Below are positions 36,900-47,942 of a stretch of DNA of 64,000 nt, one piece after another. Numbering within the stretch: the stretch's first letter is position 1; each line of letters begins with the position of its first letter. The position numbers were made by a program, and so were the translations under genes. The DNA is from Cryptolaemus montrouzieri. Lineage: Eukaryota; Arthropoda; Insecta; Coleoptera; Coccinellidae. The notes under the pieces were generated by a model that saw only the letters and a program-made list of their open reading frames with translations, did no database searches and was not told the origin of the DNA. The stretch lies in contig JABFTP020000103.1 of the NCBI GenBank assembly GCA_013387265.2, forward strand, positions 44,439,998 through 44,503,997, in the 5' to 3' direction.

Positions 36900-37110
36900 T
36901 CAATATGTAAAATATCTAAATTATTATTTTCCTCTAGTCGATGATTTTCATAGAGGAATCTGATTATTGTTTGTTAAAACTGCGTTCGTGCTCTGAAAGC
37001 CTAATATTAAAATTTCAAAAGTTCTACAGGTATCAATTTGATTACAGATCACAAGATGGTTTATAAACTGGGTTGATTTCCAGAATTATTCTATTTAACT
37101 TGCATTGGTT
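36900..37110 (-). pseudogene. PLE tail fragment, tandem copy 2
   Basis: A degraded repeat of the preceding tail on the same strand. FNIRLSEHERSFNKQ is clear, while the YIG region is broken by stops. It lies about 235 bp from the matching position of copy 1. Confidence 0.7.
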
Positions 37111-37129
37111 CAAATTCATTGCAATATTT

Positions 37130-37340
37130 TCATTATGTAAAATATTTAAATTATAAGTAATAGTATGGTTTCCCTACTGTGGACGATTTTTAGAGTGAGA
37201 ATCTGATGATTGTTTGTCGAAACTGCCTTTGTGCTCTGTTAAACTGATATAAAAATATCTGAAAGATCTACCGATATAAATTCTATCACAAATTCCACAA
37301 GATGATATAAACACCTGATTTGTTTACTTTATGAATTTTA
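37130..37340 (-). pseudogene. PLE tail fragment, tandem copy 3
   Basis: The third tandem tail on the minus strand reads SSCGICDRIYIGRSFRYFYI, then SLTEHKGSFDKQSSDSHS and LNILHNEN. YIG and the CxxC pair are intact. Together with the two neighbours it forms a three-unit tandem of about 235-bp period. Confidence 0.75.
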
Positions 37341-37559
37341 GATTTACATTTTTAATATATCTGCCTAGAAAATTGTCCAGGTTTAATATGCTATCCATGA
37401 TGTTTTTCCTGGTAGGTACTAAAGAGACCAATCACAAATATAATATTTTAACTTATATTGGTTAGTACAGTCCACATTTAATTCTTTTTATTTCATAATG
37501 TCAATATTGCTATCAGAGGAAAACTGTCTAGGCAAATATATTAAGAACCGTAAATATCT

Positions 37560-38040
37560 GAAATAAATGTGTTCATGAACTGCCTTATAGAAGTCGTGTT
37601 GAAATTTATATCATAACATTTTTAAGAAATTTCAATATTAGGTTAACAGAGCATAAACGCAATTTTGACAACTAACAATCAGATTCTCATTATAAAATCA
37701 TCTAATGGAGAAAAACATACTTTTAATTATAATTTCGCTATTTTACATTGAAAATTTATAAACACAATAACTTCTAGAGTTTATTTAATAGACAATTGGA
37801 CCTGATTTTGTTATCATTACTAAATTTTGCCTTTAAAGAAGTAACCCTGTTTGCATTTTCCTTCTATTGAGTTATGCGCCCGCTCTAACCAGTGTGATAG
37901 ATCAGACACATTATCCTTTTAAATGTACTACTTATCTGATGAAACCATAGTGTGGTGGAACACGTCATAACTTATGCATAAAGTGAAAATTTGAATAACA
38001 TCAATTTATTTTACTGATAGAAAGAATTCGAAAACTAAAA
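37560..38040 (+). pseudogene. PLE tail, inverted partner
   Basis: On the plus strand NIRLTEHKRNFDN and a degraded downstream region are followed by the 3' end CTACTTATCTGATGAAACCATAG, the inverse of the end near 36480. Blocks around 37345-37375 and 37520-37550 (GCCTAGAnAAnTnTCC and its inverse) show that the inverted-repeat centre lies near 37440. The structure is thus a second head-to-head pair of PLE tails. Confidence 0.75.
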
Positions 38041-39324
38041 TTTCGTATTATATAACGAGAAATTGTTTTTTTTTTATAATGAACTTGCACGGAACCACCG
38101 ACGTGCAGTTTCTACTCGCACTTAATGTATTTTCTTGTGAAAATGAATAATTAATATATTATGTTACTTATATATTTCTATATTTTCGCACTAAAATCAG
38201 TCATTGATAATTATTTCAATAAAGTAGCATTCAATAACTTCATTTCTCACCTTTTTCTATTTTGGTAATCCTGCTGTTTACGCTGACCACTTTCGCGCAT
38301 CCAGTACCGAGTCGAACAAATGTTTCCCGAAACTATTCGAATCGTAGCCAGTGTTGCCACAATTTATCTCACGTCGGAGATTTGATTACCTATCGTTGGA
38401 AATGAAATAGCGAGGGATAAGTGTGTGACTCGTATTTTCGCAAAGTCGGTTTAGGAACCCGCGGTTTATTATCTAAATGAACAAATACATATTTTGACTT
38501 CTTTCAGACAGGGTAGTGTGGTATAGCACAAGTTGTTTTCAAAATCTAAAGATTTTCAAACAGGTTTTTATGATATTCGCATCTGACCTCTCGTTTCAGT
38601 CGTTCAATAAGTTCAACATGATGGATGAGGTTGAGGAAAAATATTTCCCCTTGTTCGGCATAAATTTTCCGAAATTTTCTGACAATCTGAGTGCAGAATA
38701 TGAATTGCTTCAGAGTTTTTTCTGTAAGCTAGAACCTATCCTATTTAGCTGATACTACAGGGTAATAAATTGTACACTGTACAATATATTCTTTTCATTG
38801 GAGGGAGCCACTAACAACATCTCAGTAATATTAATTCGTAGATCTAATAATATATTTCTGATATTCTCGAGTTATTTCGAATGTTGATAACTTCCTGATT
38901 TCCCCATACTCGATATCTCTGTTATGAAATTTACATCAAAAATGTTTTCACATTATCTAGACTTTTTTGTGAATTGCCGAAATTCCTTCTTCCCCATAGT
39001 TTGACAGATAAATACATTGATTTGTATTTTTTTTTGAGAACACACGTATTTAAGAAATGTCTAAGATAATCATATTATTCTAATCACATGTTTGATGGAA
39101 ATAATTCAATATTTTCTGCATTTCTTCCAGCGAAATTGAATGTTGCCTTTCGAACTAAAGAACTTCGAGAGTTCTTCAATGGATATCGGTCGTTATAATA
39201 CAATTTGCAAGATTGCATGGACTGAGTTATTTTCCACAATATAATAGAAATTAGATCATTAATTGAATTATTTTGGTAATTGCTAGTACATGATTCCCAA
39301 TGTTTTATGGTTCTGAAAGATACT

Positions 39325-39440
39325 TCTCCTTTTTAACCGACTTCAACAAAAATTCAAAAACGGAGGAAATCTCCCTAGTAAGTCATCCTTTTTAACCGAC
39401 TTCAACAAAAATTCAAAAACGGAGGAAATCTCCCTGGTAA
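39325..39440 (+). repeat. Tandem pair of ~60-bp units
   Basis: The stretch TTTTTAACCGACTTCAACAA and the following AAATTCAAAAACGGAGGAAATCTCCCT occurs twice in a row with a single change (CCTAGT versus CCTGGT). It sits directly before the SINE-like sequence. Confidence 0.9.
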
Positions 39441-39705
39441 GTCAATAGAGTTATTGACTCGCACGCCGAGGGGCCGGGTTCGAATCCCAGGTAAGATATG
39501 GGTGTATTATAAATATTGGTGTGTCCCACGTATTTATATAAAGATTACATTAGACAGTATGGATACCGATAGGTTGAGTCTATAACCTCCAAAGGACAGA
39601 TAAATTGTAATCCTGAGAGGTGTTAGTTATCACGGTCTAGGTGAATGGTTAGAAGTCCACTATGAACTATAGGTCCATAGAAAAAACAAACAAACAATCA
39701 AACAG
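39441..39705 (+). repeat. SINE-like sequence with RNA polymerase III box B
   Basis: The motif GGTTCGAATCC at about 39478-39488 is a perfect pol III box B, set in a GC-rich tRNA-like head. The body is about 200 bp, and an A-rich tail (AAAAAACAAACAAACAATCAAAC) lies near 39685-39705. Box A is not clear. A tRNA-derived SINE is the most likely reading. Confidence 0.6.
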
Positions 39706-39742
39706 AAAGGAGGAGGTTATCAATTTCTGGGAAAGTTTTTTT

Positions 39743-41127
39743 TCAACAAAAGGAGGGTAAAAATTAAGCATCAGCACCTATGTAACTATTGAAATGGGAA
39801 GAGTTGTAGCATTCTCAATACCTACTACCGCTGCGTGAAAATTTTTCGAGATCACCGTGATCCAGCCAGAAACCAGAAATTCAATGACAAAAATTGAAAT
39901 TACAGTTTTATGTCTAGATCCACTGTTATCTTTTCAAAAAAGTTGATGAACAATGTGAAAATACTTCTTACGTAACTTCAATTATATCCGAGATATTGAA
40001 TAACTGAAAAATCACTGAAGTTGAAAAAATCCACTGGGAAAAGAGATCTGGCAACAATGGCTGAAATTTAAATCGTTCGGGAAACATTTCCCGTCCACTC
40101 GGTACTGGATGCGCAGGAGTAGTAGGAGTGAACAGCAGGATTACACCATTTTTTTATGATTCTGCAATACGTATTCATTTGAAATACTCTTCAATGAATT
40201 TCTCTGAGAAATAATTGTTCCATTGTCTCTTATTACAAGTCGACAAAAATATCACCTAGTTTTACGACGTCTTCGGTAAACCTTTCAGTTGAAATATAAA
40301 ATATAAATAAATTTTAGACGAATTGTTGTATGTATTCAATGAAATTATTGATTTTGCCAACTAATATGTTTTGTTTACCAATCATAATTCTCAGAAGCCT
40401 AAGAAATATAATGTAATAATAACAAAAGGAGGGTAAAAATTAAGCATCAACACCTATGTAACTATTGAAATGGAAAGAGTTGTAGCATTCTCAATAAAAT
40501 TCTCTGCATCGGCTCGGAAGATGCCTACCGCTGCGTGAAAATCTTTCCAGATCACCGTGAACCAGCCAGAAACCAGAAATTCAATGACAAAAATTGAAAT
40601 TACAGTTTTATGTCTAGATCCACTGTTATCTTCTGAAAAAAGTGGATGAACAATGTGAAAATACTTCTTACGTAACTTCAATTATATCCGAGATATTGAA
40701 TAACTGAAAAATCACTGAAGTTGAAAAAATCCACTGGGAAAAGAGATCTGGCAACAATGGCTGAAATTTAAATCGTTCGGGAAACATTTCCCGTCCACTC
40801 GGTACTGGATGCGCGGGAGTAGTAGGAGTGAACAGCAGGATTACCCCATTTTTTTATGATTCTGCAATACGTATTTATTTGAAATACTCTTCAATGAATT
40901 TCTCTGAGAAATAATTGTTCCATTGTCTCTTATTACAAGTCGACAAAAATATCACCTAGTTTTACGACGTCTTCGGTGAACCTTTCAGTTGAAATATAAA
41001 ATATCAATAAATTTTTAGACGAATTGTTGTATGTATTCAATGAAATTATTCATTTTGCCAACTAATATGTTTTGTTTACCAATCATAATTCTCAGAAGCC
41101 TAAGAAATATAATGTAATAATAACAAA
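39743..41127 (+). repeat. Recent ~0.7-kb tandem duplication
   Basis: Copy 1 (39743 to about 40433) and copy 2 (about 40434-41127) are nearly identical over their length, each starting AACAAAAGGAGGGTAAAAATT. The main difference is a ~28-base segment (AAATTCTCTGCATCGGCTCG and neighbours, near 40498-40525) present only in copy 2. High identity points to a recent event or gene conversion. Confidence 0.9.
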
Positions 41128-41215
41128 GTCGTTTTCAAAATACCCTTAAGCCCTAATCATTCTAGAGAATTCCAGAGTTTATTTTTGGCTCTGCTGAAAA
41201 TTTTAAGAAGTGTCA

Positions 41216-43186
41216 ATTACGTCCGTTTATGGGAAAGACAATGATTTGCTCTTCAAAAATATGAGCGATATTAATTCATGATTTCAAGGATATAACTGTT
41301 ATGGAAGAAAATATTAAAAAACGACCCGACATCTACTACAAAATAATCATTTTGCGACAATTTGCTCATTATTAAAGAGTTACTTTTGGTTTATGTTTCT
41401 TGTATTAAGAATAGAAGTTGAAGACTTTTCAATCATGACACATTTAAAAATAGTTTTAACTGTAAAAAAGTCTGATGTACTAATTATACGAACAGTAATC
41501 AAGGATTTTTTGTGAAAGAAATACCTGGAATGACAATAGAACATTTCAGGAAGTTCGCAGTTTCACTGAATTCGACCCAGTTAGATAATTACCAGACTTT
41601 TTCAACACGAACAATAACAATGAATTAATTCGAATAAACAATCCACCAGTTTTCTGCCAAAAAAAGTCATTTAATACCTACTTATTCGCGTGGGCGGCGG
41701 ACTTTTTCAAATGAAATCGAATCGATTTCATGGGACTCAACAGAAATAAGACTAAGTAAACAACTCGCGATCCAATTAAGATATTTACAGTCGTTGACTG
41801 AGTCGATAAATAATCGTGTTTAACTTACCCATAGGGTGAATTCTTTCTGTGAAGGTGTATACACAAATCTTCCGAAGACAAACTACAGATGCAATCTTGT
41901 TGGAAACTTTTCTAAACACTTATATATTTAGGTCGCACCACTTGAACACACCATTTCCACTCGAAATAATTTGTATGCACCTGAAATAATTTTACGCGCA
42001 CTAAAAATTTTATGTCATTCAAGAATTTATTGGAGTAATTTTACTAGTTTATTATTGGAAGGTTTGTGTGAAAAAAATTTATTCGCCGCGGTGTTTGCTA
42101 GTACAGTAATCCTGAAATACAAAAGCGCAGCAAAAATAAACTGTCACTTCCTCTTATGCTGGTAGTCGCACAGGTAACATAAACATAACATAAACCGCGG
42201 TTATTGAAATAATAAATGAAAATGGCACTTCGCGTTCTCAAGACTCGGAGTACAGAGTGGATCACATCCTAGCGGGTACGGGGTCTAGAGGCTCCTCACG
42301 AGACGAGGCGAAGTCGGCAACTGGCGGTTATATAAAATGCAACACTTGGTAGCACCACACTCTGTAAGCTCAAGTTATGCTAGTCTTGCGACAATCTTAC
42401 CATGACAGTGATGTGTGCTTTTTGATCTTTACCTGAAAACGCTAAAAAACTTTTGTGATCATGTCACTTTGGTAACAACTGTTAATTCTGTTAATAATGA
42501 ACGAATTTTATTCTGTCAAGTAGATCTCAAGGAAATATTCGAAATTGTATAAATCGGGTGTTCCCAAAAAAACGCCTCAAGCTCTAGCTCCTACATTTAT
42601 TGATCGATTTCAATGAAACGAAAACCGAATTATTTCTTGAATGATATTCTAACCTAACCTTAATCATTTTCATTTGTCGCCACTTACGGAAAATCCGGAA
42701 GTGGTCCTTCACTTGGACCTTTTAAATAGTGACCCCATATTTTATTTTTTTCCGATTATATACTATTCAAATTTGAAAACCTAATGCGAAAAAGGTTTCA
42801 CCTAAAAAACTATATTTTTCAAGAAAAAAATTATTCAAAATTATGGAAGAAAACACATTTTCAATTCATCTATGTAATTCGTAGAATGTAAAATTGTTTG
42901 AGTTTGTGATAACGTTTTTCAGTCCTAGAAAATGTTTCCTTGATTTTTTTAATTCGAATTAGTCACATTATTTCGTATTTTGGGTAAAATAAACTCGAAA
43001 CGCAACAGAGGTTTCAAATGAATAGTGAAATAAGCTCTGTGACGAAGTACCATTGCAAATCACAGACTAATATTCATAGAATGGATGTCATATTTTTTGA
43101 ACGACTGCCAAAATTTTTTCGCAAATTTTCCTTTAAATTAAACAAGATCCACGAAGAAATAATATATGGGCGATGTCAACCTAAAT
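41216..43186. other. Spacer with a possible promoter
   Basis: Mostly AT-rich DNA without coding motifs. A GC-richer part at 42220-42400 contains a TATA-like box and is listed separately. The frame at 43018-43281 overlaps the left end of the next transposon and looks accidental. Confidence 0.35.
42230..42395 (+). promoter_or_regulatory. Candidate TATA-containing promoter
   Basis: A GC-richer island (CCTAGCGGGTACGGGGTCTAG onward) leads into TTATATAAAA at 42328-42337. Initiator-like sequence (CACACTCTGTAAG, CTCAAGTTATG) lies 20-45 bases downstream and a short ATG frame near 42401. The arrangement resembles an insect core promoter reading rightward, but no downstream exon is recognisable. It could equally be the remains of a transposon promoter. 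Confidence 0.3.
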
Positions 43187-43188
43187 TA

Positions 43189-44749
43189 AACACCTCAAAA
43201 AAGTCTAGGGAACACTTACCAATATATTTAAAATATGAATTTGATGATTCGAATTTATATAAATCTTTCGGTTTTTGTTAGGATGTATTGTATTTAATGT
43301 ATTCCCAAGAAAACAAAATAATATTTGAGTTCTCCAAAGCACCTATTATAAAAAAAAATTGAAATTTGAAAATGACGAAATTTGGTAAAACACAAAAAAA
43401 AATCCTGAACTAATATTTTCGAAACGATATGGAAGCACTTATATTTTACAGTACCCAGAAGGTCCACCTTTGTTATTTATGACCCTTTGGCATCGTCGCG
43501 GCATGCTCAATATTAAATTGTCTATTACATTTTGGCCTAAGTCATTCCAAGCCCCCTGAAATGCTAATCAAAGCTCCTGTTCATGATGGAAGACGTTTTG
43601 AAGCAGGAGATTTCTTTTCAGGGTGTCCCATACATGCTGGATGGGATTCAAATCTGGGGAGCAGGATGGCAACGGTAGAAGATCGATATCATTCTCTTCA
43701 AGAACGTTCAAGACAACTCTTGCACGATGAGGAGGAGCATTATCTTGTTGGAAGAGTGGATTTTGACCCATTGTTTGGAGATACGATACCACTACAGGTA
43801 AAACTATCTCATTTGCGTAAGAATTTCCAGTGAGGTTGTTCTGTATGAAAACGAGGTCAGTTCTTCCACCAAGGCGTATACCTCCCCAAAACATCACTGA
43901 TCCGTCTCCCTGTCTAACAACTTCTCGAGCATGCTGGAGACGGTTTTGCTTTCCAGGTTCCCTCCATATTCGAATTCTTCCCGAGTCGAGATAATAACTA
44001 AATCTAGATTCATCACTGAAGAGAACTGTGGCCCACCTCTCATGATCCCAGTTTACGTGTTCTTGGCACCAAGCTAAACGAGCAGCGCGATTTCCATTGG
44101 TCAGTTGTGGAACTCTTAGGAACGCCTGGAGTGGAGTTGACCTTTGTGCAGTCGATTTCTCACAGTTTGGTTGGAAATTTGTACATTATGAACTCGTGAT
44201 AGCTCTTGAGCTAATTGAGATGCTGTGGTAGTACGATCTCTTCTGGCTTGTAAAACCAAAAATCGGTCTTGGGCGACTGTAGTAATGCTGAAACGACCTA
44301 TATGGCGTTCTTTTACGCTACTTGTTTCATTGAAACGCGACCATAAACGGTTTATGACATTTGGGTTACTTCCCAGAACCCTGGATACTTCCGGTTGTGA
44401 GCTTCCAGCTTGGAGCATGCCAACGTCTCGTAACATCTCTTCTCTAGTCAAATGTCGTCTTTCCATGGTCGAATCATGAAACTTGAATCTTTTATTTGTG
44501 CTTACAACAGAAACAAAGTGCCAACTAACTGATTTCAAACACTGAATACATGAAATGATTATGAAGCAGCGTCGCATCTGCTGCATTTTTAGTTTTTCAT
44601 AAAAAAAAACTGAAATCTGTTGCACTCTACATAATTTGGTGAGAAATTGATGCAGGTGTTCATTTTTTTAAAAAAAATCATCCATATTGATCGTTCTGGA
44701 TACGATATATCGATATTCAGAAGTGTTCCCTAGACTTTTTTGAGGTGTT
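43189..44749 (-). mobile_element. Tc1-like DNA transposon, copy 2
   Basis: A 1561-bp element bounded by AACACCTCAAAAAAGTCTAG and its inverse, with TA on each side (43187-43188 and 44750-44751). It matches the element at 1439-2996 along its whole length at clearly high identity. The transposase is on the minus strand. Confidence 0.92.
43439..44466 (-). pseudogene. Tc1-like transposase (copy 2), frameshifted
   Basis: The same protein as at 1695-2711, starting at ATG 44466 (MERRHLTREEMLRDVGMLQ). Better kept here are the N-terminal half (NRLWSRFNETSSVKER, HIGRFSITTVAQDR) and the C-terminal half (FQQDNAPPHRARVV, SCSPDLNPIQHVWDTL). Exactly 34 residues separate the second catalytic Asp (QQD) from the Gln after NPI. 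That matches the DD34E spacing of Tc1 elements, with the final Glu replaced by Gln. Frameshifts near 44115 and 43900 and downstream break it. The original stop is lost by a TGA-to-TGT change, so the frame would extend to about 43439. Confidence 0.92.
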
Positions 44750-44751
44750 TA

Positions 44752-45369
44752 TTGGGTCCATAATGATTCTAAAACATCTATATATCATAATCGGCATCAT
44801 TGGAAGACTGAACCTGGTCATCGGGGCTCTCTCGGTCAAACAACGAGGGAATTGTTTTGTCGAGTTTGAATATTGAAGAGTTTTTTGGGATTATACTTTG
44901 AAATTGGTAAGCAAGAACAAGGAAGTGATTATGTTTCAGGAGACTCACACTGCGATGGAAGAACATCTCCGCGAAAGAGAAAATATCGCAGGTTATATAC
45001 TTTTTGATTATCTCCTCAGTCCTTTTTATGACCTTGCTTACTATTTAAAATCTTTTTTCTTAGATTTGTTTAGACATATAAGAGGTATGATTGTTGAAAT
45101 ATTTTTCTGTTGGTTTTCTTTTTCTATTGTTGAAGATTCCTGTCCCAAGCCCCCTTCCTTTCACCCTTATCTTCGTTTGGAAATCATGGAATGCAAGAGA
45201 GAATGAATCGGCTAAGCAGAAATATCTTTGGTACTCTTTATGTACACACGACACTAACACAACACATAAACAGACAAGCTATTGCTAGTGCAATAGCGAC
45301 AGGGAACCGAGTTTTTCCTCAGGTTTTTCATTCATTCATTGAATCATATGCAAGATAGTATGGTTCCCC

Positions 45370-45440
<71 letters not shown>

Positions 45441-45499
45441 TTCGCCATTGTTTACGATAAGTTATGACAGATTAGGTACCTACCCTCGAATTTATGTAA
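44752..45499. other. Spacer with microsatellite
   Basis: No gene motif was found. A (TA) microsatellite lies at its right end and is listed separately. Confidence 0.35.
45374..45436 (+). repeat. (TA)n microsatellite
   Basis: An uninterrupted TA run of about 31 units. Its purity implies it is young and likely variable in length. Confidence 0.95.
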
Positions 45500-45590
45500 C
45501 TGTTTCGTTTTGAGTCTTTTTCGCGGAGAATTAATGATAGTAATAGCGGTGCATATGCATAATATTGTATTGATTGTCCTGCCTTTTGTA
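45500..45590 (+). pseudogene. PLE endonuclease start, left of a transposon insertion
   Basis: The plus strand reads ESFSRRINDSNSGAY and, after a TAA, YCIDCPAF. This is the entry to a GIY-YIG domain: GAY stands for GIY, and two cysteines precede the expected YIG. The frame continues at 47943 on the far side of the transposon with IGKTGRSFFIRVDEH if one TA is counted once. This is the founder copy of the tandem array to the right. Confidence 0.7.
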
Positions 45591-47940
45591 CAGGGTGTCT
45601 ACTATAAAAGGTGCCAAACTTCAGTAGGTGATAGTGCAAGTCATTTTCAACTAAAAATGTTCTATAACATTTTTACCAAAAGTTTATACTTATCGAGTTA
45701 TTTAACATTTCTTGATTTTACGAATTTTTTTGCTTCTCCCTATAAAAACAAGAATATCTCTGTTACTCTCACTGCTACATCAAATCTGACCATACCATCG
45801 GAAAGAGCATTGAATTTGCTATAAGATAGCTAACAACTTATGGTAAAAAATTTTGTATACCGGGTGTTGTAAAAGCTAAATGAAATAATTGTGAAATTAT
45901 TAAAATTAGTGATATTTTCTTGTTAGCTGTACCACTGAAAACTGATCGATAAGTACATGTTTTATTTTCGGTAAAATTACTTCATTTAACTGGGTTTCAA
46001 ACGGTTTTTCAACTTTTGAGCTATCTATTTTTTGTCAAGCAATATCATGGGTAAGAGTAATAAGAACATAAAGTTCGAAAACGCAAATGTCTTATATTAC
46101 TCAATGAAACATGAACAGGAACTAAAAAATTAATGAATCATATTTTTACGAAAGAGATTTTAAAACAATAACAGGTTTTCAAAATGTATTTCTCTTGAAT
46201 GCACTTAACACATCTTTTTCTTAAACAATCAACTACCCTTAGAAGTACAATATAATTTTGACTCATTAGGTTGCAACAGATTCGAATCCTTTCAATTAAT
46301 TCTTCGCGATTATTGAAAGGAATTCTAGAAACATTAGCCTTTAATGAGCCCCACACAAAAAAATCAAGGTCAGGGCTTCTGGGTGCCCATCTCACCGGCC
46401 CGAATCGAAGCCATTTCTCTCCAAATCTCTCAGTCATCCAGTGTTGGACGATTCTAGAATTATGAGCTGGGCAGCCGTCCATCTCAAACCAAAGGTGATG
46501 CCGAGTAGCTATACGCATTTCTTCCAGAACGTTCATTATTTCGTTATTTAATAGATTTAAAAATTCGTTTGAATTGGGACGATTGGGAAATATAACTGGC
46601 CCGACAAGCTGACCCCTCCTTAACCCCAACCACACATTTACTCTAATCTCGTGCTGAGAGTGTGACACAATAGTGCCGTGAGGATTTTCTGTATCCAATA
46701 TATGGGAATTTCTCATACCAACTTTGGTAAAAGTTGCCTCATCCGTTCATAGAATTTTATCTGATCCCCAATCATGTAACGCCTACAAAATTGCAACCAC
46801 ACCTCACTATTCACTCTCAATATGTCTTAAACCTTACTCAAATGGTAAGGATGTAATAAAATTCCTCTTGAGAACTCTATGAACCGTGGAATGCTGAAGT
46901 CTCAATGATGTACCAATTCTCTGAGTACTTGTTGTAGGGTCCTCGCGAACAGCCTGCAATATTGAAGATGCTTGTCTCAATTGCTGAGCATTTCCATCAC
47001 CTTCTCTAATTCTTAAACCACTGAATGAACCAGTTTTACCGGAGCGCCAAAACACATCAACAAATGTCTTTCTGCAAGGTTGCTGTCTGTTTGAAAAGCG
47101 CAATGTATAATCCCACGCAGCTGCACGAGAATTTCCGTTCGCGAAGCCATCAACGAATAACATATCTCGATATTCAATATTTGATAAACTAGGCTTGTGT
47201 TCTTTTTTTCGAAAAAGAAAATGGAACCTTGAAAGAGGAAAATATGAAGTTCAATTCATTAATTCATTGAATGACCATTCGTGTCAAATTCTAAATATTT
47301 GTATTTGTTCTGAAATCAAGTTATACAAGCCTTCTGTGATTTATTATCTTACGAATCTTTTTTCTAATTTTCTTTTCTTATCCGAAGAAAATTAATTGAA
47401 GTCATTTATGGAATTGCTTAGAAACTAGCTCATTTGCGATCGAAGGATAAGAGAATTCAAAATTCTTACTATTATTCTTATCCATGATTGTGCTGGTAAA
47501 AAATAGAAAGCTCAAAATTTGATATACTGTTTGAAAGCCAAATGAATGTAGTAGTTTTTTTAAGAAAAACTGCTACTTATAGACCATTTTGCAGTGGTAC
47601 AGCTAATAAGTAAATACCGCTTAGTTTGTTCATTCTACAATTTTTTCATTTAGCCTTTCACAACATCCGGTATACAAAATTTTTGTAACATCAGTAGTTA
47701 CCTATCTTATAGCAAATTCAATGCTCTTTCCGATGGTATGGTAAGATTTGATGTAGCTGTAAGAGTAACAGAGATATTCTTGTTTATATAGAGAAAAGCA
47801 AAAAACTTCGTAAAATCAAGAAGTGTTAAATAACTCGATAATTATCAACTTTTCGAAAGAATGTTATGGTATCTTTTTTGTTGCAAATGACCTGTACTAT
47901 CACCTACTGAAGTTTGATACCTTTTATAGTTGTCGCCCTG
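45591..47940 (-). mobile_element. DDE transposon with ~350-bp TIRs (family B)
   Basis: A 2350-bp element starting CAGGGTGTCTACTATAAAAGG and ending with its inverse (CCTTTTATAGTTGTCGCCCTG), flanked by TA at 45589-45590 and 47941-47942. The arms pair from the tips to about 45940 and 47587 (GTACCACTG on the left, CAGTGGTAC on the right). The transposase lies between them on the minus strand. The insertion splits a PLE endonuclease frame. Confidence 0.9.
46138..47163 (-). pseudogene. DDE transposase of family B with DUF4817-type N-terminus
   Basis: The N-terminal frame starts MLFVDGFANGNSRAAAWDYT and has FSNRQQPCRKTFVDVFWRSG, then TSTQRIGTSLRLQHSTVHRV, the HTH region known as DUF4817 in insects. 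A broken bridge (46717-46833) follows, in which the first catalytic Asp is kept in TDEATFTK; the Trp codon before it has become TGA. The C-terminal frame has ENPHGTIVSHS, IRVNVWLGLRRGQLVGPVIF, the second Asp in WFEMDGCPAHNSR, and RWAPRSPDLDFFVWGSL. The family usually reads SPDLTPLDFF here, so three residues just before the last acidic position are missing. It ends at about 46138. Lesions: at least one nonsense codon and two frameshifts. Confidence 0.87.
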
Positions 47941-47942
47941 TA

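Larger units (their letters stand above)
38050..41215 (+). repeat. Unknown repeat E, long copy with internal insertions
   Basis: The outer parts match the short copy at 34770-35290. Inside lie a block near 38268-38362 (CGCATCCAGTACCGAG, AAATGTTTCCCGAA, GTTGCCA) that recurs inverted near 40053-40150 and 40770-40860, a SINE-like insertion near 39476-39705, and a 0.7-kb tandem duplication. Frames at 38516-38752 (plus) and 40454-40681 (minus) have no recognised motif. The class is unknown; an unusual DNA transposon or Helitron-like element is possible but unsupported. Confidence 0.6.

Noticed and set aside
38516..38752. 78-codon frame as an independent host gene
   Set aside because: It lies inside repeat E and has no recognised domain; evidence for coding is too thin.
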